Source: Actinomycetota bacterium
Lineage (GTDB): Bacteria; Actinomycetota; Thermoleophilia; Solirubrobacterales; Solirubrobacteraceae
NCBI GenBank assembly: GCA_009699245.1
Contig: WLOQ01000005.1
Span: forward strand, 62,001-126,000
DNA length: 64,000 nt
Direction of reading: 5' to 3'
A program made the position numbers and the translations under genes. Below the pieces are notes generated by a model, which made no database searches, was not told the DNA's origin, and worked only from the letters and a program-made list of their open reading frames with translations. Positions 1 to 9,090 of this stretch are shown here, in pieces (within the stretch, counting starts at the first letter, position 1; each line of letters begins with the position of its first letter).

Positions 1-942
1 GGCCGCGTAGGCCGCGAGCGCCGCATCGCGCTCGACGTGGCCCTCGACCACGCTTCGCAGCTGCCGCCCGGCGGCGCAGCCGAAGTAGAACGCCGTGCGG
101 ATCCCCTCCGCGGACAGCGGGAAGCAGTGGCCCGCGCTGTCGCCCGCGAAGAACACCCCGTCCTCGACCGCCGCACGCAGGCGGTGCGGCACCCAGTTGC
201 CCTGGAATCCGACGGGCTCGCCGCCGAGGCGTGCGACGTGCTCGCCGACCGGGGCCCGCACGTGCTCGGACGGGTCATAGGAGGCGACGCCGATGCGCGC
301 CTCGCGGCCCGCGGGCACGCGCCAGGCGTAGCCGCGACGGACCGTGGGCCGCTCGATCCAGAGATCCAGGGCGTCGCCCGTGCCGTCGTGCGGCGGGTGC
401 ACTTCGAGCGCACGCGTGAGCGGCGCCGCAGGCGGCTGGACGCCAGAGCCGGCGAGCACGCGGCGCCACCCCAGGGCATCGAGCACGAGGGGCGCCCGCA
501 CCACGCCGCGATCCGTCGGGACGGCGAGGTCGCCGTGCGGATCGCGCTCCGCGGGCCCCGCGACGGTCGCCGTCTCGAAGCGCACGCCGTCGCACTGGGC
601 CCAGAGCAGGTCGCACAGCTCGCGGTAGTCAAAGGCGGACCACGTCCATGGAAGCCGGTAGCGCGCGGTCCCGTGCGGGGTCGTGAAGCTCATGAACGGG
701 AGCTCCTGGCGGATGGACGCCTCGACCCCCATCTCCTCCATCCAGGGGCGCGGACAGGCGCATGCGGAGGTCTGGCGCTCGCCGATCGCATAGCGGTCGA
801 GCAGCAGCACCTCTGCCCCGCTGCCCGCCAGTTCGCGCGCCGCCGCCAGGCCGGCGAAGCTCGCACCACAGATCAGCACGTCGACGCGCGTCCCGTCGAG
901 CGACGTGCGCTCGGCGCCGCGCTTGGTGGCGCGCACGGTCAT
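1..942 (-). CDS. FAD-dependent oxidoreductase, geranylgeranyl-reductase-like (3' end cut by window)
   Basis: This reading frame starts at ATG 942 and is still open at base 1, so 314 codons are visible and the C-terminus is missing. The N-terminus has a Rossmann FAD-binding stretch (VDVLICGASFAGLAAARE, about residues 19-36) followed by an acidic strand end (LLLDR). A second FAD motif (FFAGDSAGHCFPLSAEGIR) lies near residue 275. Both are typical of the geranylgeranyl reductase/lycopene-modifying flavoprotein group, which reduces or modifies isoprenoid chains. The start overlaps the crtB stop by four bases (ATGA), so the two are almost certainly co-translated, which supports an isoprenoid or carotenoid role. 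The exact substrate cannot be told from sequence. Confidence 0.75.
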   Translation of the reverse strand, partial: MTVRATKRGAERTSLDGTRVDVLICGASFAGLAAARELAGSGAEVLLLDRYAIGERQTSACACPRPWMEEMGVEASIRQELPFMSFTTPHGTARYRLPWTWSAFDYRELCDLLWAQCDGVRFETATVAGPAERDPHGDLAVPTDRGVVRAPLVLDALGWRRVLAGSGVQPPAAPLTRALEVHPPHDGTGDALDLWIERPTVRRGYAWRVPAGREARIGVASYDPSEHVRAPVGEHVARLGGEPVGFQGNWVPHRLRAAVEDGVFFAGDSAGHCFPLSAEGIRTAFYFGCAAGRQLRSVVEGHVERDAALAAYAA

Positions 943-1775
943 CCGCGCAGCGCCCCCGCGACCGCGACCGCCGACTCCCAGGGCCGCAGCGCCGTCGATC
1001 GGGTGAGCACGTCGCAGCCCTGCCGCTCGATCCGGTCGAGCACGGCGCTGTAGACGGCGACCGCCATCCGCACACCGCGGCGCACCCGCACCGGCAGCGC
1101 CTGCGTGAGGAGCTCGGTCTCGGCGAAGAGCCCGCGGGCACGGTCGATCTGCCAGGCGATGTGCTCGCGCAGGCGCGCGGTGGCGAGACCGCGCAGGAGA
1201 TCTTCCTCCTCGAGCCCGGGGAGATAGACGCGCCCGAGCGCCCAGTCGGGGCCGACATCGCGAATGAGATTCGCCAGCTGGAACGCGACTCCCAGGCGCT
1301 GGAGCCGTGCCTCCTGGGCCGCCGGGGCGCCGAGGAGCGGGGCGACGACGGGGCCGACGGTCGCCGTGCCGTCCATGTAGGCGTCCAGCTGCTCCTGCGT
1401 GCGCATCCGCACGGGCTCATCGCAGTCGGACCGCATCGAGTCCATGTAGCCCCCGAGCAGGTGCAGGGGCAGCGCGTGGCGCGGACCGGCGTCCACGAGC
1501 GCCGCGATCACCGGGTGCGCGGATGCCCCGGATGCGAGCCCCGTCTCGAGCTCGTGCTGCCAGGCGTCGAGGGCGGCGCGGCGATCGGCACACGGGACGC
1601 GAGCGTCGGCGATATCGTCCGCGCCGCGCACGAATCCATAGAGCGCATGGAGTCCGGGACGGCGGTCCGCCGGCAGGCACCGGACGGCCCACCAGTAGGT
1701 CGGATCACGCCGGAGCTGCATCCGCGCGCAGCGCCGGTAGGCCTGCTCGACGTCGGTGTCGGGACGGTGGGCCAT
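939..1775 (-). CDS. crtB: Squalene/phytoene synthase family protein
   Basis: 278 residues, the usual size for the family. It condenses two prenyl diphosphates head to head (two GGPP to phytoene, or two FPP to squalene-type products). The first aspartate-rich motif is GADDIAD (about residues 51-57). The second region reads QLANLIRDVG followed by GRVYLP, matching the family signature QLTNILRDVGED...GRIYLP; the second motif ends DVGPD. It lies 32 bp downstream of era and overlaps the FAD reductase by four bases. Phytoene synthase is preferred because of that reductase neighbour, but a squalene-type HpnC/HpnD enzyme is not excluded. Confidence 0.82.
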   Translation of the reverse strand: MAHRPDTDVEQAYRRCARMQLRRDPTYWWAVRCLPADRRPGLHALYGFVRGADDIADARVPCADRRAALDAWQHELETGLASGASAHPVIAALVDAGPRHALPLHLLGGYMDSMRSDCDEPVRMRTQEQLDAYMDGTATVGPVVAPLLGAPAAQEARLQRLGVAFQLANLIRDVGPDWALGRVYLPGLEEEDLLRGLATARLREHIAWQIDRARGLFAETELLTQALPVRVRRGVRMAVAVYSAVLDRIERQGCDVLTRSTALRPWESAVAVAGALRG

Positions 1776-1807
1776 CGCCGTCGTACGGTACGTGATTGAG
1801 CGCCCGG

Positions 1808-2689
1808 CTACTGGATCCCGAGGCGGTCGAGGAGGCGCTCGTCGCCCCGCCAGCCGCGCCGTGTGCGGACCGACAGCTCAAGGTGCACGCGGGTCCCGAG
1901 CTCGCGCTCGAGCTCCTTGCGCGCGGTCTCACCGATCTTCTTGATCATCGAGCCGCCCGCACCGATGAGGATGCCCTTCTGCGACTCGGTCTCGACCCAG
2001 ACGCGGGCGCGCACCGTCGTCAGATCCTCGCGTGACTCGTCGATCTCCTCCACCTGGACCTCGACGGCGTGCGGGACCTCCTCAAAGGTCCGGCGCAGGA
2101 CCTGCTCGCGCACGAGCTCGGCGAGGACCACCTCGCGGCGCTGGTCGGAACTCTCGTCCGGCGGGAAGAACATCTCACCCTCAGGGACGAGGGTGCGCAG
2201 ATGCGCGATGAGCTCGTCGGTCCCCTCGCCGCGACGCGCGCTGATCGGGAAGATGTCGTCCCCGACCCCCAGTGCCGCCGCCTCGATGAGACGCTCAGCG
2301 ATCTGCCCGGGCTTCAGGCGATCGATCTTGTTGACGGCGAGCACGACCGGCACACCGGCCTGTTCGAGTTGGCTGGCGATCCAGCGGTCGCCCGGGCCGA
2401 TGCCCTCCGACCCGCTGAGCAGCATGAGGACCGCGTCGGCGTCGGACAGCTCGAGTTCGACGCGGCGCTGCATCCGGCGGGTCAGCGCGTCGCGCGGGCG
2501 CTGCACACCGGGAAGGTCGACGAGCACGAGCTGCGTGTCGCCGTGCGTCGCGACACCGCGGATCGCGCGGCGCGTCGTCTGCGGCTTGTCGGAGACGATC
2601 GCGACCTTCGTGCCGACGATCGCGTTGACGAGCGTCGACTTGCCGACGTTCGGCCGTCCCGCGAGGGCGATGAAGCCGGCGCGGGTCAT
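1808..2689 (-). CDS. era: GTPase Era
   Basis: 293 residues, the normal Era length. Era is a GTPase that binds the 3' end of 16S rRNA during 30S assembly. Visible motifs are G1 GRPNVGKST (residues 11-19), G3 DLPG (58-61), G4 NKID (120-123) and a SAR G5, followed by a C-terminal KH RNA-binding domain containing GAGGSMIKKIG. The ATG overlaps the ybeY stop by four bases (ATGA). The order phoH-ybeY-era is a classic conserved ribosome-maturation cluster, so the assignment is secure. Confidence 0.97.
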   Translation of the reverse strand: MTRAGFIALAGRPNVGKSTLVNAIVGTKVAIVSDKPQTTRRAIRGVATHGDTQLVLVDLPGVQRPRDALTRRMQRRVELELSDADAVLMLLSGSEGIGPGDRWIASQLEQAGVPVVLAVNKIDRLKPGQIAERLIEAAALGVGDDIFPISARRGEGTDELIAHLRTLVPEGEMFFPPDESSDQRREVVLAELVREQVLRRTFEEVPHAVEVQVEEIDESREDLTTVRARVWVETESQKGILIGAGGSMIKKIGETARKELERELGTRVHLELSVRTRRGWRGDERLLDRLGIQ

Positions 2690-3084
2690 CCCCAGCTCAG
2701 GATCTCGGCCTGGACGGCGAGCATCTCGCCCTCGTCGGTCTCGTGGTCCATCCCGACGAGGTGCAGGCCACCGTGGACGATCGCCTCGCGCAGGTCGGCC
2801 GTGTGGGCGACGCAGATGATGATGTCGCCGAGCTCGCGGGCCTCCGGCGGCTCGCCCAGGACGCCCGTCTCATCGAGCGGGAACGAGAGGACGTCGGTGG
2901 GCCCCTCCTTCCCGCGGTACTCCTCATTGAGCTCGGCGATGCGTTGCGCATCGACGTACTCGAGGGCGACGTGACCGGCGTCGATGCCGGCCGTCGCGAA
3001 CGCGAAGGCGAGCAGGCGCTCGACCTCTGCTGCAAGCGGTGCGCCGGCGACGCCCGGCGTCCCGATGATCTCGACCTCGAGCAC
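2686..3084 (-). CDS. ybeY: Endoribonuclease YbeY (rRNA maturation factor)
   Basis: 132 residues starting at a GTG (3084), nine bases after the phoH stop. The same frame stays open far upstream into phoH, but that extension is only an out-of-frame shadow. The metal-binding signature HGGLHLVGMDHETDEGEM near the C-terminus supplies the three zinc-ligand histidines of the UPF0054 family. GPTDVLSFPLDE and LGDIIIC are also family hallmarks. It functions in 16S rRNA 3'-end processing and ribosome quality control. It overlaps era by four bases. Confidence 0.94.
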   Translation of the reverse strand: MLEVEIIGTPGVAGAPLAAEVERLLAFAFATAGIDAGHVALEYVDAQRIAELNEEYRGKEGPTDVLSFPLDETGVLGEPPEARELGDIIICVAHTADLREAIVHGGLHLVGMDHETDEGEMLAVQAEILSWG

Positions 3085-3092
3085 GGCGACGA

Positions 3093-4076
3093 TCAGGCCC
3101 TGCGGCGATCGCGCTCGGTCGAGCGCAGGTCGGGAGCCATACGCTCGGCGTGGACGCCGTACGCCTCGACGATGCGCTGGACGAGCCGGTGGCGGACGAC
3201 GTCCTCCCCCCCGAAGCGCACGAAGTCGATGTCGTCGAGGCCGGCCAGGATCTCGCCGACGACGATCAGGCCGGACGACTGATCGCGCGGCAGATCGACC
3301 TGCGTGATGTCGCCGGTGATGACCATCTTCGAGTTGAACCCGAGCCGCGTCAGGAACATCTTCATCTGCTCGGGCGTCGTGTTCTGCGCCTCGTCGAGGA
3401 TCACGAACGAGTCGTTGAGGGTGCGCCCGCGCATGAAGGCGAGCGGTGCGACCTCGATCACGCCCTTCTCGAGATGCGAGGCGACCTTCTCGGGGTCGAG
3501 CATGTCGTTGAGCGCATCGAAGAGCGGGCGCAGGTACGGATCGATCTTCGCCATCAGGTCGCCCGGCAGGAACCCGAGCCGCTCGCCCGCCTCGACGGCG
3601 GGCCGCGTGAGGATGATGCGGTTGACTTCGCGCCGGGACAGCGCGGCCGCGGCCGCGGCGACGGCGAGGAAGGTCTTGCCGGTGCCCGCGGGACCGATCC
3701 CGAAGGTCACGGTGTTGCGGCGGATCGAATCGACGTAGCGCTTCTGATTGACCGTCTTGGGAGCGATCCGGCGGCCACGATGGCGCCACACGACGTCGTC
3801 GAGGATCTCCGCCGGGTCGGCGTGCCGGTCGAGCGCGCCGGTGACCGCGGTGATCGTCCCCTCCGCGATCTCGTGCCCCTGCTCGGCGAGGTCGGCGAGC
3901 TCGCCGATGATCCGCGCCGCGGCCTCGACCGCGGCCGACTCGCCGTCGAGCGTCACGACGTTGCCGCGCAGAAAGAGGCCGCACTCGCAGTGCTCCTCCA
4001 GGCGCCGCAGGACCTCGTCATGGGCGCCGGCGAGTGCGGCGGCCGCCTCGTTGGTGAGCTCGATCGTGCTGCGCAT
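3093..4076 (-). CDS. phoH: PhoH-family ATPase
   Basis: 327 residues. An N-terminal KH-like segment is followed by a P-loop ATPase with Walker A GPAGTGKT (residues 128-135), the ILTRPAVEAGERLGFLPGD stretch, Walker B FVILDEAQN and MVITGDITQVDLP. These are diagnostic of PhoH/YbeZ proteins, which work with YbeY in RNA metabolism. The ATG shares one base with the yqeY stop (TGATG), and ybeY follows nine bases later, so yqeY-phoH-ybeY-era form one transcription unit. Confidence 0.95.
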   Translation of the reverse strand: MRSTIELTNEAAAALAGAHDEVLRRLEEHCECGLFLRGNVVTLDGESAAVEAAARIIGELADLAEQGHEIAEGTITAVTGALDRHADPAEILDDVVWRHRGRRIAPKTVNQKRYVDSIRRNTVTFGIGPAGTGKTFLAVAAAAAALSRREVNRIILTRPAVEAGERLGFLPGDLMAKIDPYLRPLFDALNDMLDPEKVASHLEKGVIEVAPLAFMRGRTLNDSFVILDEAQNTTPEQMKMFLTRLGFNSKMVITGDITQVDLPRDQSSGLIVVGEILAGLDDIDFVRFGGEDVVRHRLVQRIVEAYGVHAERMAPDLRSTERDRRRA

Positions 4077-4507
4077 CAGCCGCGAAGCGCCTCTTGCGCG
4101 AGGGCGGAGACCCGCTTGCCGTCCGCGCGTCCGGCGACCTGCGCCATCGCGAGCTTCATGACCTGCCCCGCGTCCTTGGGCGATGTGGCCCCCGACTCGG
4201 TGATCGCGGCGGCGACGATCGCGCGCAGCTCATCGTCGCTGAGTTCGGCGGGCAGGTAGCCCTCGATGATCGCGGCCTCGGCCTCCTCGGCGTCGGCGAG
4301 ATCGGGGCGCCCACCGTCGCGGAAGGCGGTCGCGGCCTCGTTGCGCCGCTTGCGCTCGCGGCGCAGCACAGCGACTTCGTCCCCGGGCCCCTCCTTGGCG
4401 TCCTTCTGCAGCTCGGAGAGGATCAGGCGCAGTGCTCCGACGCGGTCCTTCGCCCCGGCCTTCATGGCCTGGGTGAGATCCTGCTTGACCCTGTCCGTCA
4501 GCGACAT
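4076..4507 (-). CDS. GatB/YqeY domain protein
   Basis: 143 residues from the MSLTDRV start. The frame extends ten codons further to 4537, but that extension is proline-rich and has no family match. The family hallmarks are KAGAKDRVGALRLILSELQ near the N-terminus, AEEAEAAIIEGYLPAELSDDE in the middle and GKRVSALAQEAL at the end. YqeY resembles the tRNA-binding tail domain of GatB. Its job is not settled, though it is thought to bind tRNA or aid aminoacyl-tRNA handling. It heads the phoH-ybeY-era run and shares one base with phoH. Confidence 0.9.
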   Translation of the reverse strand: MSLTDRVKQDLTQAMKAGAKDRVGALRLILSELQKDAKEGPGDEVAVLRRERKRRNEAATAFRDGGRPDLADAEEAEAAIIEGYLPAELSDDELRAIVAAAITESGATSPKDAGQVMKLAMAQVAGRADGKRVSALAQEALRG

Positions 4508-4553
4508 CCGCAGCCCATCATAGGGCTGCGGACCCACGCCACGCCAGCGGTGC

Positions 4554-5027
4554 TCAGGCCGCGCCGTGCGCGTTCTCGTCGATGAGCTCGGCGAGCGCCT
4601 TGATCTCCTCCGCGCTGAGCGTCTTGCCGAAGTCCACCGGCATGATGCCCGCCTTGTAGCCCTTCACGATCTCCTTGTTGGGCTCCACGATCATCTCCGT
4701 GATCGCGTCGACGCCATCGCTCGCGGCGAGCGACGTGTCGAGGTTCGGCCCGATGTTGCCGTTGGTCCCGGCCGCCTTGAGCGTGTGGCAGGACCCGCAG
4801 TTCGTGGTGAAGATGGACTTCGCGTCGATCGCGGCCACCTGGTCGCCCTCGGGCTCCGCGGGCGCCTGCGAGATCGTGCGGGTCGGCGCGTTGCCGGTCG
4901 CCTCGGACACGTCCTGCTGGCTCGGGCCGGTGGCGTTGTCGCTCGTGCAGGCGGCGAGTGCACCGGCGGCGAGGGCAGCCGTGGCGAGGAGGGTGATCAG
5001 GCGGGGGGAGATCGTCATCTTGCTCAT
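4554..5027 (-). CDS. c-type cytochrome lipoprotein
   Basis: 157 residues from the ATG at 5027, chosen because AGGA sits five bases upstream; an ATG at 5045 is also in frame. A signal sequence ends in a lipobox (ALAAC, Cys27), predicting a lipid anchor on the outer face of the membrane. A low-complexity linker leads to one heme c site, CGSCH (77-81), with Met129 in GIMPVDFG as the likely sixth iron ligand. It is a small monoheme electron carrier. It stands alone here; cytochrome oxidase genes lie 57 kb away. It is transcribed toward yqeY and divergently from the SDR at 5142. Confidence 0.88.
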   Translation of the reverse strand: MSKMTISPRLITLLATAALAAGALAACTSDNATGPSQQDVSEATGNAPTRTISQAPAEPEGDQVAAIDAKSIFTTNCGSCHTLKAAGTNGNIGPNLDTSLAASDGVDAITEMIVEPNKEIVKGYKAGIMPVDFGKTLSAEEIKALAELIDENAHGAA

Positions 5028-5141
5028 CAGCGTCCTGTTCGACATCGGGGAGCGGCGGTCCTGCGCGGTGAAGTATCACCCTCGGGACGGAACTCATGCC
5101 TGGCGCTGAGCCGCGGGCACCGCGAAAGCGTATCGAGGGGC

Positions 5142-5786
5142 ATGGGTCTTTCCTCCAGCGTCGTCCTCATCACCGGCGCCTCGTCCGGCATCGGCGCGGC
5201 GCTCGCCCGTGAGCTCAGCGCCCGCGGAGCGGTCGTGGCCGCCGCTGCACGGCGCACAGCGCCCATGGACGGCTTGGGGGTCGCGTCCGTGCATGAGGTC
5301 GATCTGTCCGACCCGGTGCACGCCCTCGCCCTCGCCGATGCGGTCGTGGCGGCGCACGGGCGCGTCGACATCCTTGTCAACAACGCCGGCGTGCGCATCG
5401 ACGGGGCGGTGACCGACGTGTCGCTCGAGGATCTCGATCGGTCCTTCCAGGTGAACGTCCTCAGCCCGTTCGTCCTCGCCGGCGCCCTCCTCCCCGGGAT
5501 GCGTGAGCGTGGCGCCGGGGTGATCGCGAACGTCGTCGCGCCGCAGGTCAGCGGCGGGCGGCGCGGCATGGGCGCCTACGCGGCATCGAAGGCGGCGCTC
5601 GAGTCGCTCACGCAGACGCTGCGCCAGGAGGCCGGGGGCGCGAGCGGCGTCGCGGTGTTCGCGTTCGATCCGGGCTGGGTGCGAACGGAGCTCGCGCCGG
5701 ACGGTCCCGAGGATCCGCAGGCGGCCGCTCTGCGGCTCGCCGATCACCTCGAAGCGGGGCGCGGGAGTCGCGAGATCCTCGCCTAG
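5142..5786 (+). CDS. Short-chain dehydrogenase/reductase (atypical active site)
   Basis: 214 residues from ATG 5142; the same frame is open much further upstream, but only as antisense to the cytochrome gene. The NAD(P) motif TGASSGIG (11-18), NNAG (80-83) and YAASK (Tyr146, Lys150) define a classical SDR. The position that normally holds the catalytic serine, thirteen residues before Tyr146, is Ala133 (NVVAPQVS), with Ser137 nearby. It is shorter than the usual 250 residues and ends soon after DPGWVRTEL. Substrate unknown. It converges on prmA with stop codons overlapping in a CTAG. Confidence 0.85.
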   Translation: MGLSSSVVLITGASSGIGAALARELSARGAVVAAAARRTAPMDGLGVASVHEVDLSDPVHALALADAVVAAHGRVDILVNNAGVRIDGAVTDVSLEDLDRSFQVNVLSPFVLAGALLPGMRERGAGVIANVVAPQVSGGRRGMGAYAASKAALESLTQTLRQEAGGASGVAVFAFDPGWVRTELAPDGPEDPQAAALRLADHLEAGRGSREILA

Positions 5787-6618
5787 CGCACGAGCAGCAG
5801 GGCGGCCCACTCGCCGCCGTGGACCCGGCGCGCCTCGCGCAGACCCATCGCGGTGGAGAACGCGTCGGCGATCTCGTCGGCTTCGTGAGCCAGCAGTCCG
5901 CTCGCAATCAACGTCTCGGGGACGAGTCCGTCGCGAAACCCGGTGCGGGCGACCGCGAGCAGCAGCGGACGGACGAGGTTCGCAAGCACCGTCGGAGCTG
6001 CGGGCGCGGTGCCGTCGAGTAGCAGGTCGAAGCGCAGCGAGTCCATTTCGACGCCGTTGACCGCGGCGTTCTGCCGGGTCGCGTCGACCGACTCCTGCTC
6101 GTGGTCGAGCCCGAAGACCGGGCCGAAGCCGAGCCGCGCCGCGGCGATGCCCAGGACGCCGGACCCGCAGCCGATGTCGGCGACCGGTCCGCCCGGCTCG
6201 ATCCCCAAGAGGAGCTCCAGGCACAGGCGCGTCGTGTCATGGGCCCCCGTCCCGAATGCGCGGCCCGGGTCGATGACGAGATCCTCCATGCCGTCGTCGA
6301 GCGGCGGCTCCCACGGCGGGCGAACGCGCAGCCCCGGCCCGCCCGGACGTACGGCGGGGATCGCGACGGGGCGGTGGAAGGCCTTCCAGCGCTCGTGCCA
6401 GTCGTCCGCGATCTCCTCGGTCGTGATCTCGACGAGCGCATTCCCGGCGACCGCCTGCAGGTCGGGGAGCGCCGGTAGCTCACCGGGTGCGCCGTAGACG
6501 GCGTATTCGACGACGTCGCCCGGGAGCTCGCGCTCTTCAACGCCGGACGGCGCGAGCTCCAGCAGCTCGGCGAGGACGAGCTCCGCGTCGGCGCGATGCA
6601 CGCGCAGCGCGAGCCGGA

Positions 6619-6622
<4 letters not shown>
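5783..6622 (-). CDS. prmA: Ribosomal protein L11 methyltransferase
   Basis: 279 residues with a GTG start that overlaps the dnaJ stop by four bases. The SAM-binding motif I is VADIGCGSGVLGIAAARLG. It is preceded by DPGRAFGTGAHDTTRLCLELL, the PrmA-specific loop, and followed by LANLVRPLLL in place of the NPPY-type motif. PrmA methylates ribosomal protein L11. The placement directly after dnaJ (hrcA-dnaJ-prmA) is common in Gram-positive bacteria and supports the call. Confidence 0.93.
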
Positions 6623-7746
<1,124 letters not shown>

Positions 7747-7758
7747 CGCGGGGCGAGG

Positions 7759-8772
7759 CTAGCGCTCGTAGACGTCTTCGACGTAGCGCGAGAGCTGATG
7801 CGCAGCCTCACGCACCGTCGCGATCGTCGCGGCGTAGTCCATCCGCAGTGGTCCGATCACGGACACCGTGCCGAGGTTGCGTTGGGGCAGGCCGTATCCC
7901 GCAGCGACCACGCTGAGCGAGCGCAGCGCCGGGAGCTCGTTCTCGCTGCCGATGCGCACGAGGACGTCGCGCTGACCGAGCGCCACGCGCAGGACGCCGA
8001 GCAGCGTCACGCGGCGTTCGAGCGCCGTGAGCAGCTCGTTGATCTGCGCGAGATCCTGGAGCCGATCGACGCCGAGCAGGCGTGCCGCGCCGTCCATGTA
8101 GAGCGTGTCCTCCTGCATCGCCCCCAGCTCGCCGAAGGCGGGGATGAGCGCCTGCAGGAAGCGCTCCTCCGATGGCCCGAGCGACGGATCCTGCAGGCGC
8201 GAGTGCAGCATCCGCGCGCCGAGGCCCAGCCCCGCGAGTCGCTCGTTGAGGTACTCGCCCGCCCATGTGACGAGGCCCGGATCGACGACGTCGCCGAAGG
8301 TCACGAGGCGCTTGGAGACTCCGCCGGTCGAGGTGATGACAACGACCATCACGACCTGCGGCTGGAGCAGGAGCACCTCAACGCGATGGATCGTCGCCGT
8401 GTCGGGCGGCGGGGCGCTGACGATCGCCAGCAGGTTCGTGACCTGCGCGAGCGTCGCAGTCGTCATGCGCATCGCCTCGTCGAGCTCGCGCCGCACGATC
8501 GGCAGATCGAGCTGCGCCCTGCGACTGGACTCGGGAAGCAGCCGATCGACATAGAAGCGGCGGCCGGCATCGGTCGGGACGCGGCCGGCGGAGGTGTGCG
8601 GGTGGGTGATGAACCCGTGCTCCTCGAGGACCGCGAGCTCGGCGCGGACAGTCGACGGGCCGAAGGTGATCTCCACGTCGGCCGCGAGGGTCTTCGAGCC
8701 GACGGGCTGCCCGGTCGTCTGATTGACATCGACCACCTTGCGCAGCAGGAGCTCCTGGCGGGCGCTCAGCAC
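7759..8772 (-). CDS. hrcA: Heat-inducible transcription repressor HrcA
   Basis: 337 residues with a GTG start. The N-terminal winged helix contains VVDVNQTTGQPVGSKTL and FGPSTVRAELAVLEEHG, diagnostic of HrcA, followed by HTSAGRVPTDAGRRFYVD and a GAF-like middle domain. HrcA normally represses chaperone genes by binding the CIRCE inverted repeat. I looked for CIRCE (TTAGCACTC-N9-GAGTGCTAA) in the 55 bp upstream and did not find it. Either the operator diverges or HrcA's targets lie elsewhere. It is the first gene of hrcA-dnaJ-prmA. Confidence 0.95.
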   Translation of the reverse strand: MLSARQELLLRKVVDVNQTTGQPVGSKTLAADVEITFGPSTVRAELAVLEEHGFITHPHTSAGRVPTDAGRRFYVDRLLPESSRRAQLDLPIVRRELDEAMRMTTATLAQVTNLLAIVSAPPPDTATIHRVEVLLLQPQVVMVVVITSTGGVSKRLVTFGDVVDPGLVTWAGEYLNERLAGLGLGARMLHSRLQDPSLGPSEERFLQALIPAFGELGAMQEDTLYMDGAARLLGVDRLQDLAQINELLTALERRVTLLGVLRVALGQRDVLVRIGSENELPALRSLSVVAAGYGLPQRNLGTVSVIGPLRMDYAATIATVREAAHQLSRYVEDVYER

Positions 8773-8827
8773 ACGGGGAATGGTAGGCGGAGCATCAGCG
8801 ACTGCGAACCGGCCCGCAGGCCCGGGG

Positions 8828-9052
8828 CTAGCGCCACCAGTCGTTGGCCGCGGCGACCGTCTGGAAGTTCACCGCGACGACGTGCGAGGCGGCCGTCACG
8901 ATTGCTGGATCCTCTGCGTACTCGGGACGCATCGCGGCCCGTGCCTCGTCGGACGGCTGGGTGTACTTGACGCCCATCCGCGAGAGCTTTATCGCGAGTT
9001 CGAAACCCTCCTGCGGCGTCTGCGTCCTGAGACTTGTGAGCCACTGATCCAT
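8828..9052 (-). CDS. Small hypothetical protein, 74 residues
   Basis: ATG 9052 is preceded by a strong Shine-Dalgarno-like AGGGGG about eight bases upstream, which fixes the start against the longer Arg-rich extension to 9130. The product is soluble, with no signal or membrane segment. It includes KLSRMGVKYTQPSDEARAAM and ends NDWWR. I do not recognise a family. It lies between the broken SDR (upstream in its direction) and hrcA. Normal codon use and a good ribosome site argue that it is real. Confidence 0.6.
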   Translation of the reverse strand: MDQWLTSLRTQTPQEGFELAIKLSRMGVKYTQPSDEARAAMRPEYAEDPAIVTAASHVVAVNFQTVAAANDWWR

Positions 9053-9090
9053 CGTCGTTCCCCCTGATCGTCGTGCGCCCGTGCAGGACG

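Noticed and set aside
2686-3984. A 432-codon frame fusing ybeY to upstream sequence
   Set aside because: The upstream part is out of frame inside phoH; GTG 3084 gives the full-length YbeY of 132 residues.
8773-8827. CIRCE operator upstream of hrcA
   Set aside because: No TTAGCACTC-N9-GAGTGCTAA or close variant is present on either strand in this gap.
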